NCBI GenBank assembly: GCA_051893555.1 | Contig: JBJFHL010000026.1 | Coordinates: 1 to 14,506 of the forward strand | Origin: RGIG7179 sp051893555 | GTDB taxonomy: Bacteria > Bacillota > Clostridia > Peptostreptococcales > Anaerovoracaceae | Length of the DNA stretch: 14,506 nt | Direction: 5' to 3' | Part shown: piece after piece, positions 1 through 7,121 of the stretch | Layout: the number at the start of each line of letters is the position of its first letter | Numbering within the stretch: the stretch's first letter is position 1 | Position numbers and translations under genes: made by a program | Notes under the pieces: model-generated | What the model saw: only the letters and a program-made list of their open reading frames with translations | What the model was told of the DNA's origin: nothing | The model's database searches: none

Positions 1-55
1 ACGGTACGTACGGTGGTGTGAGAGGACGGCGGTTAATCACCGCCTCCTACTCGAT
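1..55 (+). mobile_element. 3' end of a group II intron (domain V end, domain VI, 3' splice site)
   Basis: Seen: bases 1-15 look like the 3' strand of domain V (inner stem, an AC bulge at 6-7, then GTACGGTG). Bases 20-52 fold as domain VI: 20-22 pair with 50-52, 23-26 with 45-48, 28-33 with 39-44, with loop 34-38. A49 is left as the single bulged base, seven bases from a 3' end CTCGAT at 50-55 that finishes in AT. A bulged branch-point A at this distance and a terminal A-pyrimidine are hallmarks of bacterial group II introns, and the sequence closely resembles the tails I know downstream of ltrA-type reverse transcriptase/maturase genes. The intron body and any maturase gene lie upstream of the window. 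Inferred: exon sequence resumes at base 56. Confidence 0.88.
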
Positions 56-101
56 CGTGAAGAAATTATGAGCAAATATTGACAATTTGTGAAAAATATA
101 C

Positions 102-130
102 TTTTCCTTTCCTGTATTTTGTATTATAAT
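102..130 (+). promoter_or_regulatory. Probable sigma-A promoter of the Bmp importer operon
   Basis: A perfect -10 hexamer TATAAT lies at 125-130 with a weak -35 (TTTTCC, 102-107) 17 bases upstream, giving a leader of about 40 bases before the lipoprotein start. A consensus-like TTGACA at 79-84 has no -10 at a usable distance. The leader holds a short dyad, GATAT (137-141) and ATATC (147-151), which could be an operator but is too short to trust. The rest of 56-176 shows no further gene or RNA element. Confidence 0.5.
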
Positions 131-176
131 ATTGAGGATATATTAAATATCGAGTAATTCTTTTAGGAGGGAAAAA

Positions 177-1319
177 ATGAAGAAGAAGTTACTTTCAATT
201 CTGCTGATTTTAGCAATGGTCTTCTGCTTTGCTGCATGTGGCGGAAACGACGAACCTGCTGCAGATGGCGGCGATGAAGCCGGTGATACTGCTGCAGTAA
301 ATTACGATGATATCGAAGATAACTGCGAATCTGCAGACGGTACTTATCAGATCGCTATGGTTACTGACGTAGGTCAGCTGAAGGACGGTTCCTTCAACCA
401 GTTCACCTGGAACGGCTGCAAGGCTTATGCAAGCCAGAACGGTAAAACCTATAAGTACTATCAGCCTGCAAACGGTGCAAAGGCAACCGATGACGACAGA
501 ATCAAGGCTATGACAGATGCCTGCGAAGCTGGCGCTGAAGTTCTGATAACCCCTGGCTTCCTGCAGCAGACTGCACTGGAAGCAGTTGCTCCGCAGTATC
601 CTGATGTACAGTTCATTTTCATTGATGGCTGGGATCTGGGTATTGACAACGTAGTAGGCGTATCCTATCAGGAAGAACAGGCTGGCTATCTGGCTGGTTA
701 TGCTACCGTTATGGAAGGCTACACCAAGTTAGGTTACTCCGGCGGCGGCGGCGGTTCCAACCCTGCCTGCATCAAGTATGGTTACGGTTTTGCACAGGGT
801 GCAAACGATGCAGCCGGTGAAAAGGGTGTAACGGTTGAAATGCGTTACAGCTGGGAACACGGTTCCAGCTTCTCCGACTCTCCGGAACTGACTGCTATGT
901 TAAAGGGCTGGTATGATGCTGGTACAGAAGCAATCTTCGTAGCCGGCGGATCCATGTTCAACTCCTGCAAGGACGCTGCTGAAACTGCAGAAGCTGCAAT
1001 CATCGGTGTAGACGTAGACCAGAGCAACTTATCCGAGGCGGTAATCACTTCCGCAATGAAGGATCTGGCTGGCTCTGTCATCCTGACCTTAGGACAGTTC
1101 TATGACGGCGGTGCTCTGCTGAACGGTTCCATGGTTCTGGGTGCTGCTGACGACGCAGTAGGTATCCCGACCGATACCTGGTCACTGGAAAACTGGACAG
1201 TAGAAGATTACGAAGCATTATATGCGAAAGTAAAGAGCGGTGAAGTTGCAGTTGACAACGACGCAACCATGGCTGATCCATCCACTGCAGGTCTGGAAAA
1301 CATCACTTTCGTAAAATAA
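177..1319 (+). CDS. Bmp/PnrA-family nucleoside-binding lipoprotein of an ABC importer
   Basis: This is the extracellular substrate-binding lipoprotein of the importer encoded downstream. The N-terminus has a Lys-rich start, a hydrophobic core and a lipobox ending FAAC, so Cys21 should be lipidated after signal peptidase II cleavage. An acidic Gly/Ala-rich linker follows. Family motifs are visible: TDVGQLKDGSFNQ near residue 64 (the TD-G-x-x-D-x-SFNQ signature), SYQEEQAGYLAG in the middle, and IGVDVDQS late in the protein. Known PnrA-type members bind purine or other nucleosides; the exact ligand here is inferred. The 380-residue length is normal. The start is fixed by AGGAGG at 165-170, six bases before ATG. 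Codon choice looks like that of a highly expressed gene. A five-Gly run (residues 189-193) sits where relatives have a Gly-Gly hinge. A terminator follows before the ATPase gene. Confidence 0.93.
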   Translation: MKKKLLSILLILAMVFCFAACGGNDEPAADGGDEAGDTAAVNYDDIEDNCESADGTYQIAMVTDVGQLKDGSFNQFTWNGCKAYASQNGKTYKYYQPANGAKATDDDRIKAMTDACEAGAEVLITPGFLQQTALEAVAPQYPDVQFIFIDGWDLGIDNVVGVSYQEEQAGYLAGYATVMEGYTKLGYSGGGGGSNPACIKYGYGFAQGANDAAGEKGVTVEMRYSWEHGSSFSDSPELTAMLKGWYDAGTEAIFVAGGSMFNSCKDAAETAEAAIIGVDVDQSNLSEAVITSAMKDLAGSVILTLGQFYDGGALLNGSMVLGAADDAVGIPTDTWSLENWTVEDYEALYAKVKSGEVAVDNDATMADPSTAGLENITFVK

Positions 1320-1351
1320 ACGAAAACAAAGAAGGTTATTGAAACCTGTAT

Positions 1352-1380
1352 AAAGGGGGAAGCTGATTCCCCCTTTTTTT
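1352..1380 (+). terminator. Intrinsic terminator after the lipoprotein gene, inside the importer operon
   Basis: A perfect 10-bp stem (1352-1361 with 1367-1376), with five G-C pairs in a row and loop GCTGA, runs straight into a T tract ending at 1380. A smaller hairpin (AGGTT 1333-1337 with AACCT 1343-1347) precedes it. No clear promoter is visible in 1381-1427, so the ATPase and permease genes probably depend on partial read-through. That would make binding protein in excess over membrane parts. Confidence 0.9.
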
Positions 1381-1427
1381 CAAAATTCGGACATTCACGC
1401 AGAAGAAAGCAAAGGCAAGGAATAACT

Positions 1428-2975
1428 ATGACATCGGAATATGTAATAGAAATGAACCACATCCGGAAAGAATTTCCGGGCATTGTGGCAAACGATGACA
1501 TTACCCTGCAGCTGAAGAAGGGCGAGATCCATGCGCTCCTCGGAGAAAACGGAGCAGGAAAATCCACTTTGATGAGTGTGCTGTTCGGGCTGTATCAGCC
1601 GGAAGCAGGCACCATCAAGAAAGATGGAAAAGAAGTAAAGATCAACAATCCAAACGATGCGACCGCACTGGGCATCGGTATGGTACATCAGCATTTCAAG
1701 CTGATTGACGTGTTTACGGTTCTGGATAATATTATTCTCGGTGCGGAAACCACCAATAAGCTTGGGTTTCTGAAAAAGAAAGATGCAAGAAAAAAGGTAA
1801 TGGATCTTTCGGAGAAATACGGTCTGAGGGTGGACGTAGATGCTAAAGTAGAAGATATTACCGTGGGCATGCAGCAGAGGGTGGAAATCCTGAAAATGCT
1901 GTACAGAGATAATGATATCCTGATTTTTGACGAGCCGACAGCCGTTCTGACTCCACAGGAAATCGACGAACTTATGGAAATTATGAGGGGATTTGCGAAG
2001 GAAGGCAAGTCCATCTTGTTCATCACGCATAAATTAAATGAGATCATGGCGGTATCTGACCGTGTTACGGTTCTCCGGAAAGGAAAATATATCGGAACCG
2101 TCAATACGAAGGATACCAACAAGCAGGAACTGTCCAACATGATGGTGGGACGTCCTGTACAGCTGGAAATTCAGAAGGAACCGGCACATCCGAAGGATGT
2201 AGTTCTGAAGGTAGAAGGACTGCGTGTTCCTTCCAAGCTGCATAAAAATGATGCAGTGAAAGGCATCTCTTTTGAAGTCCGGCAGGGAGAAATCGTCTGC
2301 ATTGCCGGTATCGACGGAAACGGACAGACGGAGCTGATTCACGGACTGACCGGTCTGGAAAAGGCCAGCGGGGGAAGTATCACCCTTTGCGGAAAGGATA
2401 TTTCCGGTGCCAGCATCCGTAAGAGAAGCCAGGCAGGTATGAGCCACATTCCGGAGGACCGTCACAAGCACGGGCTGGTGCTGGATTACAGTCTGGAGCA
2501 GAATATGGTTCTTCAGAGCTATATGGATCCCCGTTTTCAGAATCATGGCTTCATTCGATTCGACGAGGTGAGAAAATACACGGAAAAGCTGATTGAGGAC
2601 TATGATGTCCGTTCCGGACAGGGGGCGGTGACCCGTGCAAGAAGCATGTCCGGCGGAAACCAGCAGAAAGCCATCATTGCCCGGGAACTGGACCGGGATG
2701 AACCGCTGATTGTGGCAGTTCAGCCGACCCGAGGTCTGGACGTAGGCGCCATCGAACACATTCACAAACAGCTGGTTGCGGAGCGTGACCGGGGAAAAGC
2801 AGTACTTCTTGTTTCTCTGGAACTGGATGAGGTAATGGGTCTTTCTGACCGGATCCTTGTGTTATATGAAGGCGAAATCGTAGGGGAACTGAACCCGAAG
2901 GAAACTGATGTGCAGGAACTGGGCCTGTATATGTCCGGTGCCAAGCGTCAGGGAAAGGAGGATGGGTCATGTTAA
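1428..2975 (+). CDS. Fused two-domain ABC ATPase of the nucleoside importer (YufO/NupA type)
   Basis: This cytoplasmic ATPase powers the importer. It carries two nucleotide-binding domains in one chain of 515 residues, the usual form for sugar and nucleoside importers of this class. Domain 1 has a complete Walker A (GENGAGKST, 39-47), a signature region VGMQQRVEILK, and Walker B ILIFDEPTA with D168/E169. Domain 2 has the degenerate Walker A GIDGNGQT (294-301), lacking the Lys, a good signature MSGGNQQK starting near residue 407, and VAVQPTRGLDVGA in place of a standard Walker B. The degenerate second site is typical of the family, so it is not a mutation. The start is set by AAGGAA at 1417-1422. 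The 3' end overlaps the first permease gene by 7 bases, which suggests translational coupling. Confidence 0.94.
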   Translation: MTSEYVIEMNHIRKEFPGIVANDDITLQLKKGEIHALLGENGAGKSTLMSVLFGLYQPEAGTIKKDGKEVKINNPNDATALGIGMVHQHFKLIDVFTVLDNIILGAETTNKLGFLKKKDARKKVMDLSEKYGLRVDVDAKVEDITVGMQQRVEILKMLYRDNDILIFDEPTAVLTPQEIDELMEIMRGFAKEGKSILFITHKLNEIMAVSDRVTVLRKGKYIGTVNTKDTNKQELSNMMVGRPVQLEIQKEPAHPKDVVLKVEGLRVPSKLHKNDAVKGISFEVRQGEIVCIAGIDGNGQTELIHGLTGLEKASGGSITLCGKDISGASIRKRSQAGMSHIPEDRHKHGLVLDYSLEQNMVLQSYMDPRFQNHGFIRFDEVRKYTEKLIEDYDVRSGQGAVTRARSMSGGNQQKAIIARELDRDEPLIVAVQPTRGLDVGAIEHIHKQLVAERDRGKAVLLVSLELDEVMGLSDRILVLYEGEIVGELNPKETDVQELGLYMSGAKRQGKEDGSC

Positions 2976-4162
2976 GAGTGGATCCTGCCACCGGCACACA
3001 GAAATGGTACCGGTCTGACAGTGCGAAATCTGTCCTTTCTGCCATTATTTCCATCCTGATCGGTATGGTTGTAGGTACCCTGATTATCCTCATCGTAGGA
3101 CTGACCAAAGATGGGATCAGCGGCAAGGGAATCTGGGAAGGAATCCGTCTTGTATTCCTGGGTGTATTCAGCACAGGCCGCAGCGGCGGTGCGCTGACCT
3201 TCGGTTACAATCCGGTAAACCTTGGAAACATGCTGTTCCGTGCCACACCATTGGTTATGACCGGACTTTCAGTGGCTGTTGCGTTTAAAACCGGGCTGTT
3301 CAATATCGGTGCGGCCGGACAGTATCTGATGGGTACCATGGGAACTCTGACAGTGGGACTGGCCCTTGGTAATACGGGCTGTCCTGTATTTATCGCCTGG
3401 CTGGCGGCATTTCTGGTCGGCATGCTTCTGGGGGCTCTCTGGGGAGCGATTCCCGGAATCTTCAAGGCTTATCTGAACATCAACGAAGTCATTACCTGCA
3501 TCATGACCAACTGGATCGCGGCCAATCTGGTCACCTGGTGGTTTGATGCGCATGAGGTGTTTAAGAATTCTGCGGAAGGCGGAAAAATCGGTTACATTAT
3601 TCCGCTGAAAAACGTGGGCGTGGTAACACCGAAGATGGGGATGAACCTCTTATTCCCGGGCTCTCAGGCCAACGGCGGTTTCTGGATTGCCTGCATTCTC
3701 GCGGTTGCCATGTTTATCATGCTGACCCGTACCACGTTCGGCTATGAACTCCGCGCCTGCGGTTCCAACCGCCATGCGGCAAGATATGCGGGAATCAATG
3801 ATAAAAGAAATATTATTCTTTCCATGATGATTTCCGGTGCACTGGCAGCTGCAGGTGCCTCCCTGTATTACCTGTCGGGAAATACGGAATTTTTCTGGTC
3901 CACATACCAGAGTCTCCCGGCAGAAGGATTCAACGGTATCCCGGTGGCATTGCTTGCAGCAAATAATCCGATCGCTGTTGTTTTCACCGGCGTGTTCATG
4001 TCCATGCTCAATGTGGCAGGTACACAGCTGAAATCCCTGACAGCGTATAATGAATATATTTCCGATATTATTATCGCGATCATTGTTTACCTGAGTGCGT
4101 TCTCCATGCTGATCAAACAGGTGCTGAACGGACGGGAAAAGAAGAAGGGAGGAAACAAGTAA
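2969..4162 (+). CDS. ABC importer permease 1 (BPD_transp_2 family, YufP/NupB type)
   Basis: This is the first of two inner-membrane permease subunits forming the nucleoside channel. The 397-residue protein has a short polar N-terminus, a hydrophobic helix near residues 20-45, a loop, and then a run of membrane helices. Recognisable family stretches are FKTGLFNIGAAGQYLMG (the N-IG-GQ motif) and RACGSNRHAARYAGIN, the cytoplasmic coupling segment that contacts the ATPase, followed by GFNGIPVALLAANNP, which corresponds to the GFdGIaVALLG-type motif of relatives. The start is supported by AAAGGAGG at 2954-2961, seven bases before ATG. It overlaps the ATPase stop by 7 bases and the second permease start by one base (TAATG at 4160-4164), so all three genes are read as one coupled unit. 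Substrate is inferred from the family. Confidence 0.93.
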   Translation: MLRVDPATGTQKWYRSDSAKSVLSAIISILIGMVVGTLIILIVGLTKDGISGKGIWEGIRLVFLGVFSTGRSGGALTFGYNPVNLGNMLFRATPLVMTGLSVAVAFKTGLFNIGAAGQYLMGTMGTLTVGLALGNTGCPVFIAWLAAFLVGMLLGALWGAIPGIFKAYLNINEVITCIMTNWIAANLVTWWFDAHEVFKNSAEGGKIGYIIPLKNVGVVTPKMGMNLLFPGSQANGGFWIACILAVAMFIMLTRTTFGYELRACGSNRHAARYAGINDKRNIILSMMISGALAAAGASLYYLSGNTEFFWSTYQSLPAEGFNGIPVALLAANNPIAVVFTGVFMSMLNVAGTQLKSLTAYNEYISDIIIAIIVYLSAFSMLIKQVLNGREKKKGGNK

Positions 4163-5172
4163 TGGTATTCTTAATCCAACAGACCCTGCTGTTCGCAGTT
4201 CCTCTTATGATCGTAGCTCTCGCCGGTGTCTGTGCGGAGCGTTCCGGTGTCATCAATCTGGCATTGGAAGGTATCATGATCTTCGGCGCTTTCGTAGGCG
4301 TATTGTTCATCCGCGTGATGCAGGAAATGAACTTGTTTGACAAGGAATCGGGACAGATTCTTCTGCTTCTGACGCTGCTGGTTGCAGCAGTGTGCGGTGG
4401 ACTGTTCTCCCTGCTGCTGGCGTTTTCCGCCATCAATCTGAAAGCAGACCAGACCATCGGCGGTACCGCATTGAACATGCTGTCTCCAGCCATCGTTCTG
4501 TTCTTCATCGTGCTGATTGCACAGCAGAACACGCTGGGCATGGCAGATGGAAGCGCGGCAGGCTGGTTTATGATCCGGCCATCCACCTTTGGACTTCCAA
4601 AGGACTACAGCTGGGGATTTTTCGGGGATCTGATCCTGAATAAAGTCTATCTGTCAACCTATATCTGCATTCTGGTATTTATTGTGGTTTCCATCGTGCT
4701 GTACAAGACAAGATTCGGTCTTCGGCTTCGTGCTTGCGGTGAAAATCCGCAGGCGGCAGATTCCCTGGGAATCAACGTATATAAGATGCGGTATGCCGGC
4801 GTTATTCTGTCCGGTGTGTTGGCTGGTCTGGGCGGGTTCAACTATGCTCTGACGACAGCAGGCTGTTCTGCCACCGGAGCGGTAGCAGGCTACGGCTTCC
4901 TGGCTCTGGCCGTTATGATCTTCGGTAACTGGACACCGCTGAATATTGCGGTAGGCGGGCTGCTGTTCGGACTGTTCAAATGTATTGCGGCAACGTATTC
5001 CACTTTGGATATTAACGGAGATGGGGTGTATATGCTGGCAGAAATCGGCATCAGTCCTTATGTGTACAGAATGCTGCCGTATCTGATCACGCTCATCGTT
5101 CTGGCGTTTACTTCAAAAAAATCCAGGGTTCCAAAAGCAGAAGGTATCCCTTACGACAAGGGACAGAGATAA
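4162..5172 (+). CDS. ABC importer permease 2 (BPD_transp_2 family, YufQ/NupC type)
   Basis: This is the second permease subunit, expected to pair with permease 1 in the membrane. It has 336 residues, mostly hydrophobic, with an N-terminal helix preceding CAERSGVINLALEGIMIFGA, the conserved segment of this subfamily (G-V-x-N-L-A-x-E-G). RACGENPQAADSLGIN is the coupling segment facing the ATPase, and GFLALAVMIFGNWTP is the late conserved motif. The start at the overlapping TAATG is supported by GGAGG at 4148-4152, nine bases upstream. It is the last gene of the importer operon; a perfect hairpin lies 24 bases after its stop. Nothing appears truncated. Confidence 0.93.
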   Translation: MVFLIQQTLLFAVPLMIVALAGVCAERSGVINLALEGIMIFGAFVGVLFIRVMQEMNLFDKESGQILLLLTLLVAAVCGGLFSLLLAFSAINLKADQTIGGTALNMLSPAIVLFFIVLIAQQNTLGMADGSAAGWFMIRPSTFGLPKDYSWGFFGDLILNKVYLSTYICILVFIVVSIVLYKTRFGLRLRACGENPQAADSLGINVYKMRYAGVILSGVLAGLGGFNYALTTAGCSATGAVAGYGFLALAVMIFGNWTPLNIAVGGLLFGLFKCIAATYSTLDINGDGVYMLAEIGISPYVYRMLPYLITLIVLAFTSKKSRVPKAEGIPYDKGQR

Positions 5173-5196
5173 GTCGATATTTCAATATGTTATGTT

Positions 5197-5227
5197 CGGG
5201 GTGTGGAAGTTTTTCCACACCCCGTTT
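5197..5227 (+). terminator. 12-bp perfect hairpin, likely terminator or attenuator between importer operon and ygiQ
   Basis: Bases 5197-5208 and 5213-5224 are exact reverse complements around a GTTT loop, a GC-rich 12-bp stem. The T tract after it is only three bases (5225-5227), so termination may be partial. The hairpin ends four bases before the ygiQ ribosome site. It could close the importer transcript, attenuate read-through into ygiQ, or shape ribosome access. I see no good promoter between it and the importer stop codon. Confidence 0.68.
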
Positions 5228-5228
5228 C

Positions 5229-5233
5229 AGGAG
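5229..5233 (+). promoter_or_regulatory. Ribosome binding site that decides the ygiQ start
   Basis: AGGAG at 5229-5233 lies five bases before ATG at 5239. This excludes an upstream in-frame GTG at 5203, which sits inside the hairpin stem and has no ribosome site. Confidence 0.8.
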
Positions 5234-5238
5234 AAGAG

Positions 5239-7065
5239 ATGTTTTTACCCATTACAAAAGCGGAAATGGAACAAAGAGGATGGGAACAGGCGGATTTCGT
5301 ACTTGTAACCGGTGATGCCTATGTAGATCACCATTCTTTCGGTACGGCCATTCTCGGCCGACTGCTGGAGCGGTACGGATATAAGGTGGCTGTACTGCCC
5401 CGGCCGGACTATCATTCGGCAGAGGATTTTCGCCGCTTTGGTCGTCCGAGGCTGGGGTTTCTCATTAACAGCGGTGTCGTTGATTCTATGGTGAACAACT
5501 ATTCTGTATTCCGCAGAAGAAGAAAAATTGACGAATATGCGCCCGGCGGAAAGGCAGGAGACCGTCCCGATCGGGCTGTCATCGTCTACAGCGGCCGCGC
5601 CAGAGAAGCATATAAGGGCGTTCCGGTCATTATCGGCGGTCTCGAAGCAAGCCTTCGAAGGCTGGGCCACTATGATTACTGGGAGGATAAGGTGCGTCGG
5701 TCCATTCTGCTGGATGCGAAAGCGGATTTGCTGATCTATGGCATGGGTGAGCGGGCGATCCTTGAAATTGCAGAAGCGCTGGACAGCGGTATCGACGTGA
5801 AAGACATCACCTGGGTGAAAGGGACCTGTTATCGGGCCAATCCTGCATCCCTGGATCCGAAGACCATGGTTTCCTCCGAAAAGGGAAGCGCCGTGTGGCT
5901 GCCGGATTTTGAGAAGATACGGACGTCGAAGGAAGCCTATGGCAGAAGCTTTGCCATGCAGTATCGGAACAATGATGACATCACGGGACATACCCTGATC
6001 GAACCATATAACGAAAGCACCTGTGTGGTTCAGAATCCGCCGCAGCCTCCGCTGGAACGGGAGGAACTGGATGAGATCTATGAACTGCCATTCGAGAACC
6101 AGTGGCACCCGTCTTACGACGCAGAGGGCGGGATTCCTGCGTTCAAAGAAGTAAAGTTCAGCATTGTCAGTTCCCGGGGCTGCTTCGGCGGCTGCAGTTT
6201 CTGTGCTTTGACGTATCACCAGGGACGGCAGGTACGCAGCAGGAGCTGCGCATCCATCGTGGAGGAAGCAAAGAAGTTGACCGGGCTTCCGGATTTTAAA
6301 GGATATATTCATGATATCGGCGGACCGACTGCCAACTTCCGCTTCCCGGCCTGTGAAAAACAACTGACGGCAGGTGTATGCAGAAACAAAGACTGCCTTT
6401 CCCCGGGCGTATGCCGTAACATGAAGGTGGACCACAGTGATTATCTGCATGTGCTTCGTTCCGTTCGAAAGATTGATAAGGTAAAAAAAGTATTTATCCG
6501 TTCGGGGATTCGTTACGATTACCTGATGGCGGATCCGCACAGAAAGGAATTCCTGGAGGAACTGTGCAGGTACCATGTGAGCGGTACCCTGAAGGTGGCA
6601 CCGGAGCATATAGCGCCGCCGGTGCTGGCACAGATGAGAAAACCGGGGAAGGAAGTATTCCTGCAGTTCTGTGAAGCATATAAAAAGACCAATGAAAAGC
6701 TTGGACTGAAACAGTACCTGATTCCGTATCTGATTTCCAGTCATCCGGGTAGCCGGCTGGAAGATGCGGTGGAACTGGCACTGTTTCTGAAACAATATGG
6801 TTTCATACCGGATCAGGTGCAGGACTTTTATCCGACACCGGGAACCCTTGCCACCTGCATATACTACACGGAACAGGATCCGTTTACCGGTGAGCCTGTT
6901 TATGTGGCTAAGACGCTGGAAGAAAAGAAGATGCAGCGTGCTCTGATTCACTATAACCGGCCGGAAAACAGAAAAACTGTCATCGCCGCACTGAAAAAAG
7001 CCGGCAGAGAAGATCTGATCCCGGTACTCCTTTCTTCAGGGAAAAAACACAGAAGTAACCGTTGA
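5239..7065 (+). CDS. ygiQ: YgiQ-family radical SAM protein (UPF0313)
   Basis: This is a radical S-adenosylmethionine enzyme of the YgiQ family; the reaction is not known to me. With the ATG at 5239 it has 608 residues and begins MFLPITKAEMEQRGWEQ, the characteristic family N-terminus, followed by DFVLVTGDAYVDHHSFG. The radical SAM cluster motif is CFGGCSFC with Cys315, Cys319 and Cys322, which should bind a 4Fe-4S cluster and SAM. A second Cys-rich stretch (CEKQLTAGVC, KDCLSPGVC) follows about 45 residues later and is usual for the family; it may bind another metal or substrate. The conserved late motifs KVAPEH, YLISSHPGS and DQVQDFYPTPGT are all present. The protein looks intact. It follows the importer operon after a hairpin, and the next gene's promoter appears to overlap its stop codon. 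Confidence 0.94.
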   Translation: MFLPITKAEMEQRGWEQADFVLVTGDAYVDHHSFGTAILGRLLERYGYKVAVLPRPDYHSAEDFRRFGRPRLGFLINSGVVDSMVNNYSVFRRRRKIDEYAPGGKAGDRPDRAVIVYSGRAREAYKGVPVIIGGLEASLRRLGHYDYWEDKVRRSILLDAKADLLIYGMGERAILEIAEALDSGIDVKDITWVKGTCYRANPASLDPKTMVSSEKGSAVWLPDFEKIRTSKEAYGRSFAMQYRNNDDITGHTLIEPYNESTCVVQNPPQPPLEREELDEIYELPFENQWHPSYDAEGGIPAFKEVKFSIVSSRGCFGGCSFCALTYHQGRQVRSRSCASIVEEAKKLTGLPDFKGYIHDIGGPTANFRFPACEKQLTAGVCRNKDCLSPGVCRNMKVDHSDYLHVLRSVRKIDKVKKVFIRSGIRYDYLMADPHRKEFLEELCRYHVSGTLKVAPEHIAPPVLAQMRKPGKEVFLQFCEAYKKTNEKLGLKQYLIPYLISSHPGSRLEDAVELALFLKQYGFIPDQVQDFYPTPGTLATCIYYTEQDPFTGEPVYVAKTLEEKKMQRALIHYNRPENRKTVIAALKKAGREDLIPVLLSSGKKHRSNR

Positions 7066-7090
7066 CAAGGTTTAGAAAAACTGATAATCT
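7062..7090 (+). promoter_or_regulatory. Likely internal promoter for the ligase-methyltransferase-yitT genes
   Basis: A perfect -35 TTGACA (7062-7067) overlaps the ygiQ stop codon. At 17 bases it is followed by TAATCT (7085-7090), preceded by TG at 7082-7083, an extended -10 arrangement; alternatively GATAAT at 7083-7088 serves with a 15-base spacer. Transcription would start near 7097 and leave a leader of about 25 bases before the ATG at 7122. Confidence 0.5.
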
Positions 7091-7105
7091 GGTATTAGAA
7101 AACAT

Positions 7106-7112
7106 AAAGGAG
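7106..7112 (+). promoter_or_regulatory. Ribosome binding site that decides the ligase start
   Basis: AAAGGAG lies nine bases before ATG at 7122. The more upstream in-frame TTG at 7062 overlaps the ygiQ stop, lies in the putative -35 box and lacks such a site, so the shorter reading is preferred. Confidence 0.75.
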
Positions 7113-7121
7113 CTTGTATAT

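Noticed and set aside
84..98. CodY-like box upstream of the importer
   Set aside because: The best alignment to the CodY consensus has five mismatches in 15 positions, no better than expected in AT-rich leader DNA.
79..102. TTGACA (79-84) with TATACT (97-102) as the importer promoter
   Set aside because: The spacer is only 12 bases, too short for a sigma-A promoter; the TATAAT at 125-130 is a better -10.
1395..2765. Minus-strand open frames opposite the ABC ATPase
   Set aside because: The plus strand has clear Walker and signature motifs; the antisense products are unrecognisable.
5203..5238. GTG at 5203 as start of ygiQ
   Set aside because: It lies inside a perfect hairpin stem, lacks a ribosome site, and adds residues absent from the family N-terminus, which begins at the ATG at 5239.
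5650..5663. Perfect 14-bp palindrome AGCCTTCGAAGGCT inside ygiQ
   Set aside because: It falls in codons for the conserved ASLRRLG segment, so it is probably a by-product of coding constraint.
5245..6951. Long open frame on the minus strand (568 codons) opposite ygiQ
   Set aside because: The plus strand carries a full, well-conserved YgiQ protein. The antisense translation has no recognisable motif or fitting ribosome site and is best explained by codon composition.
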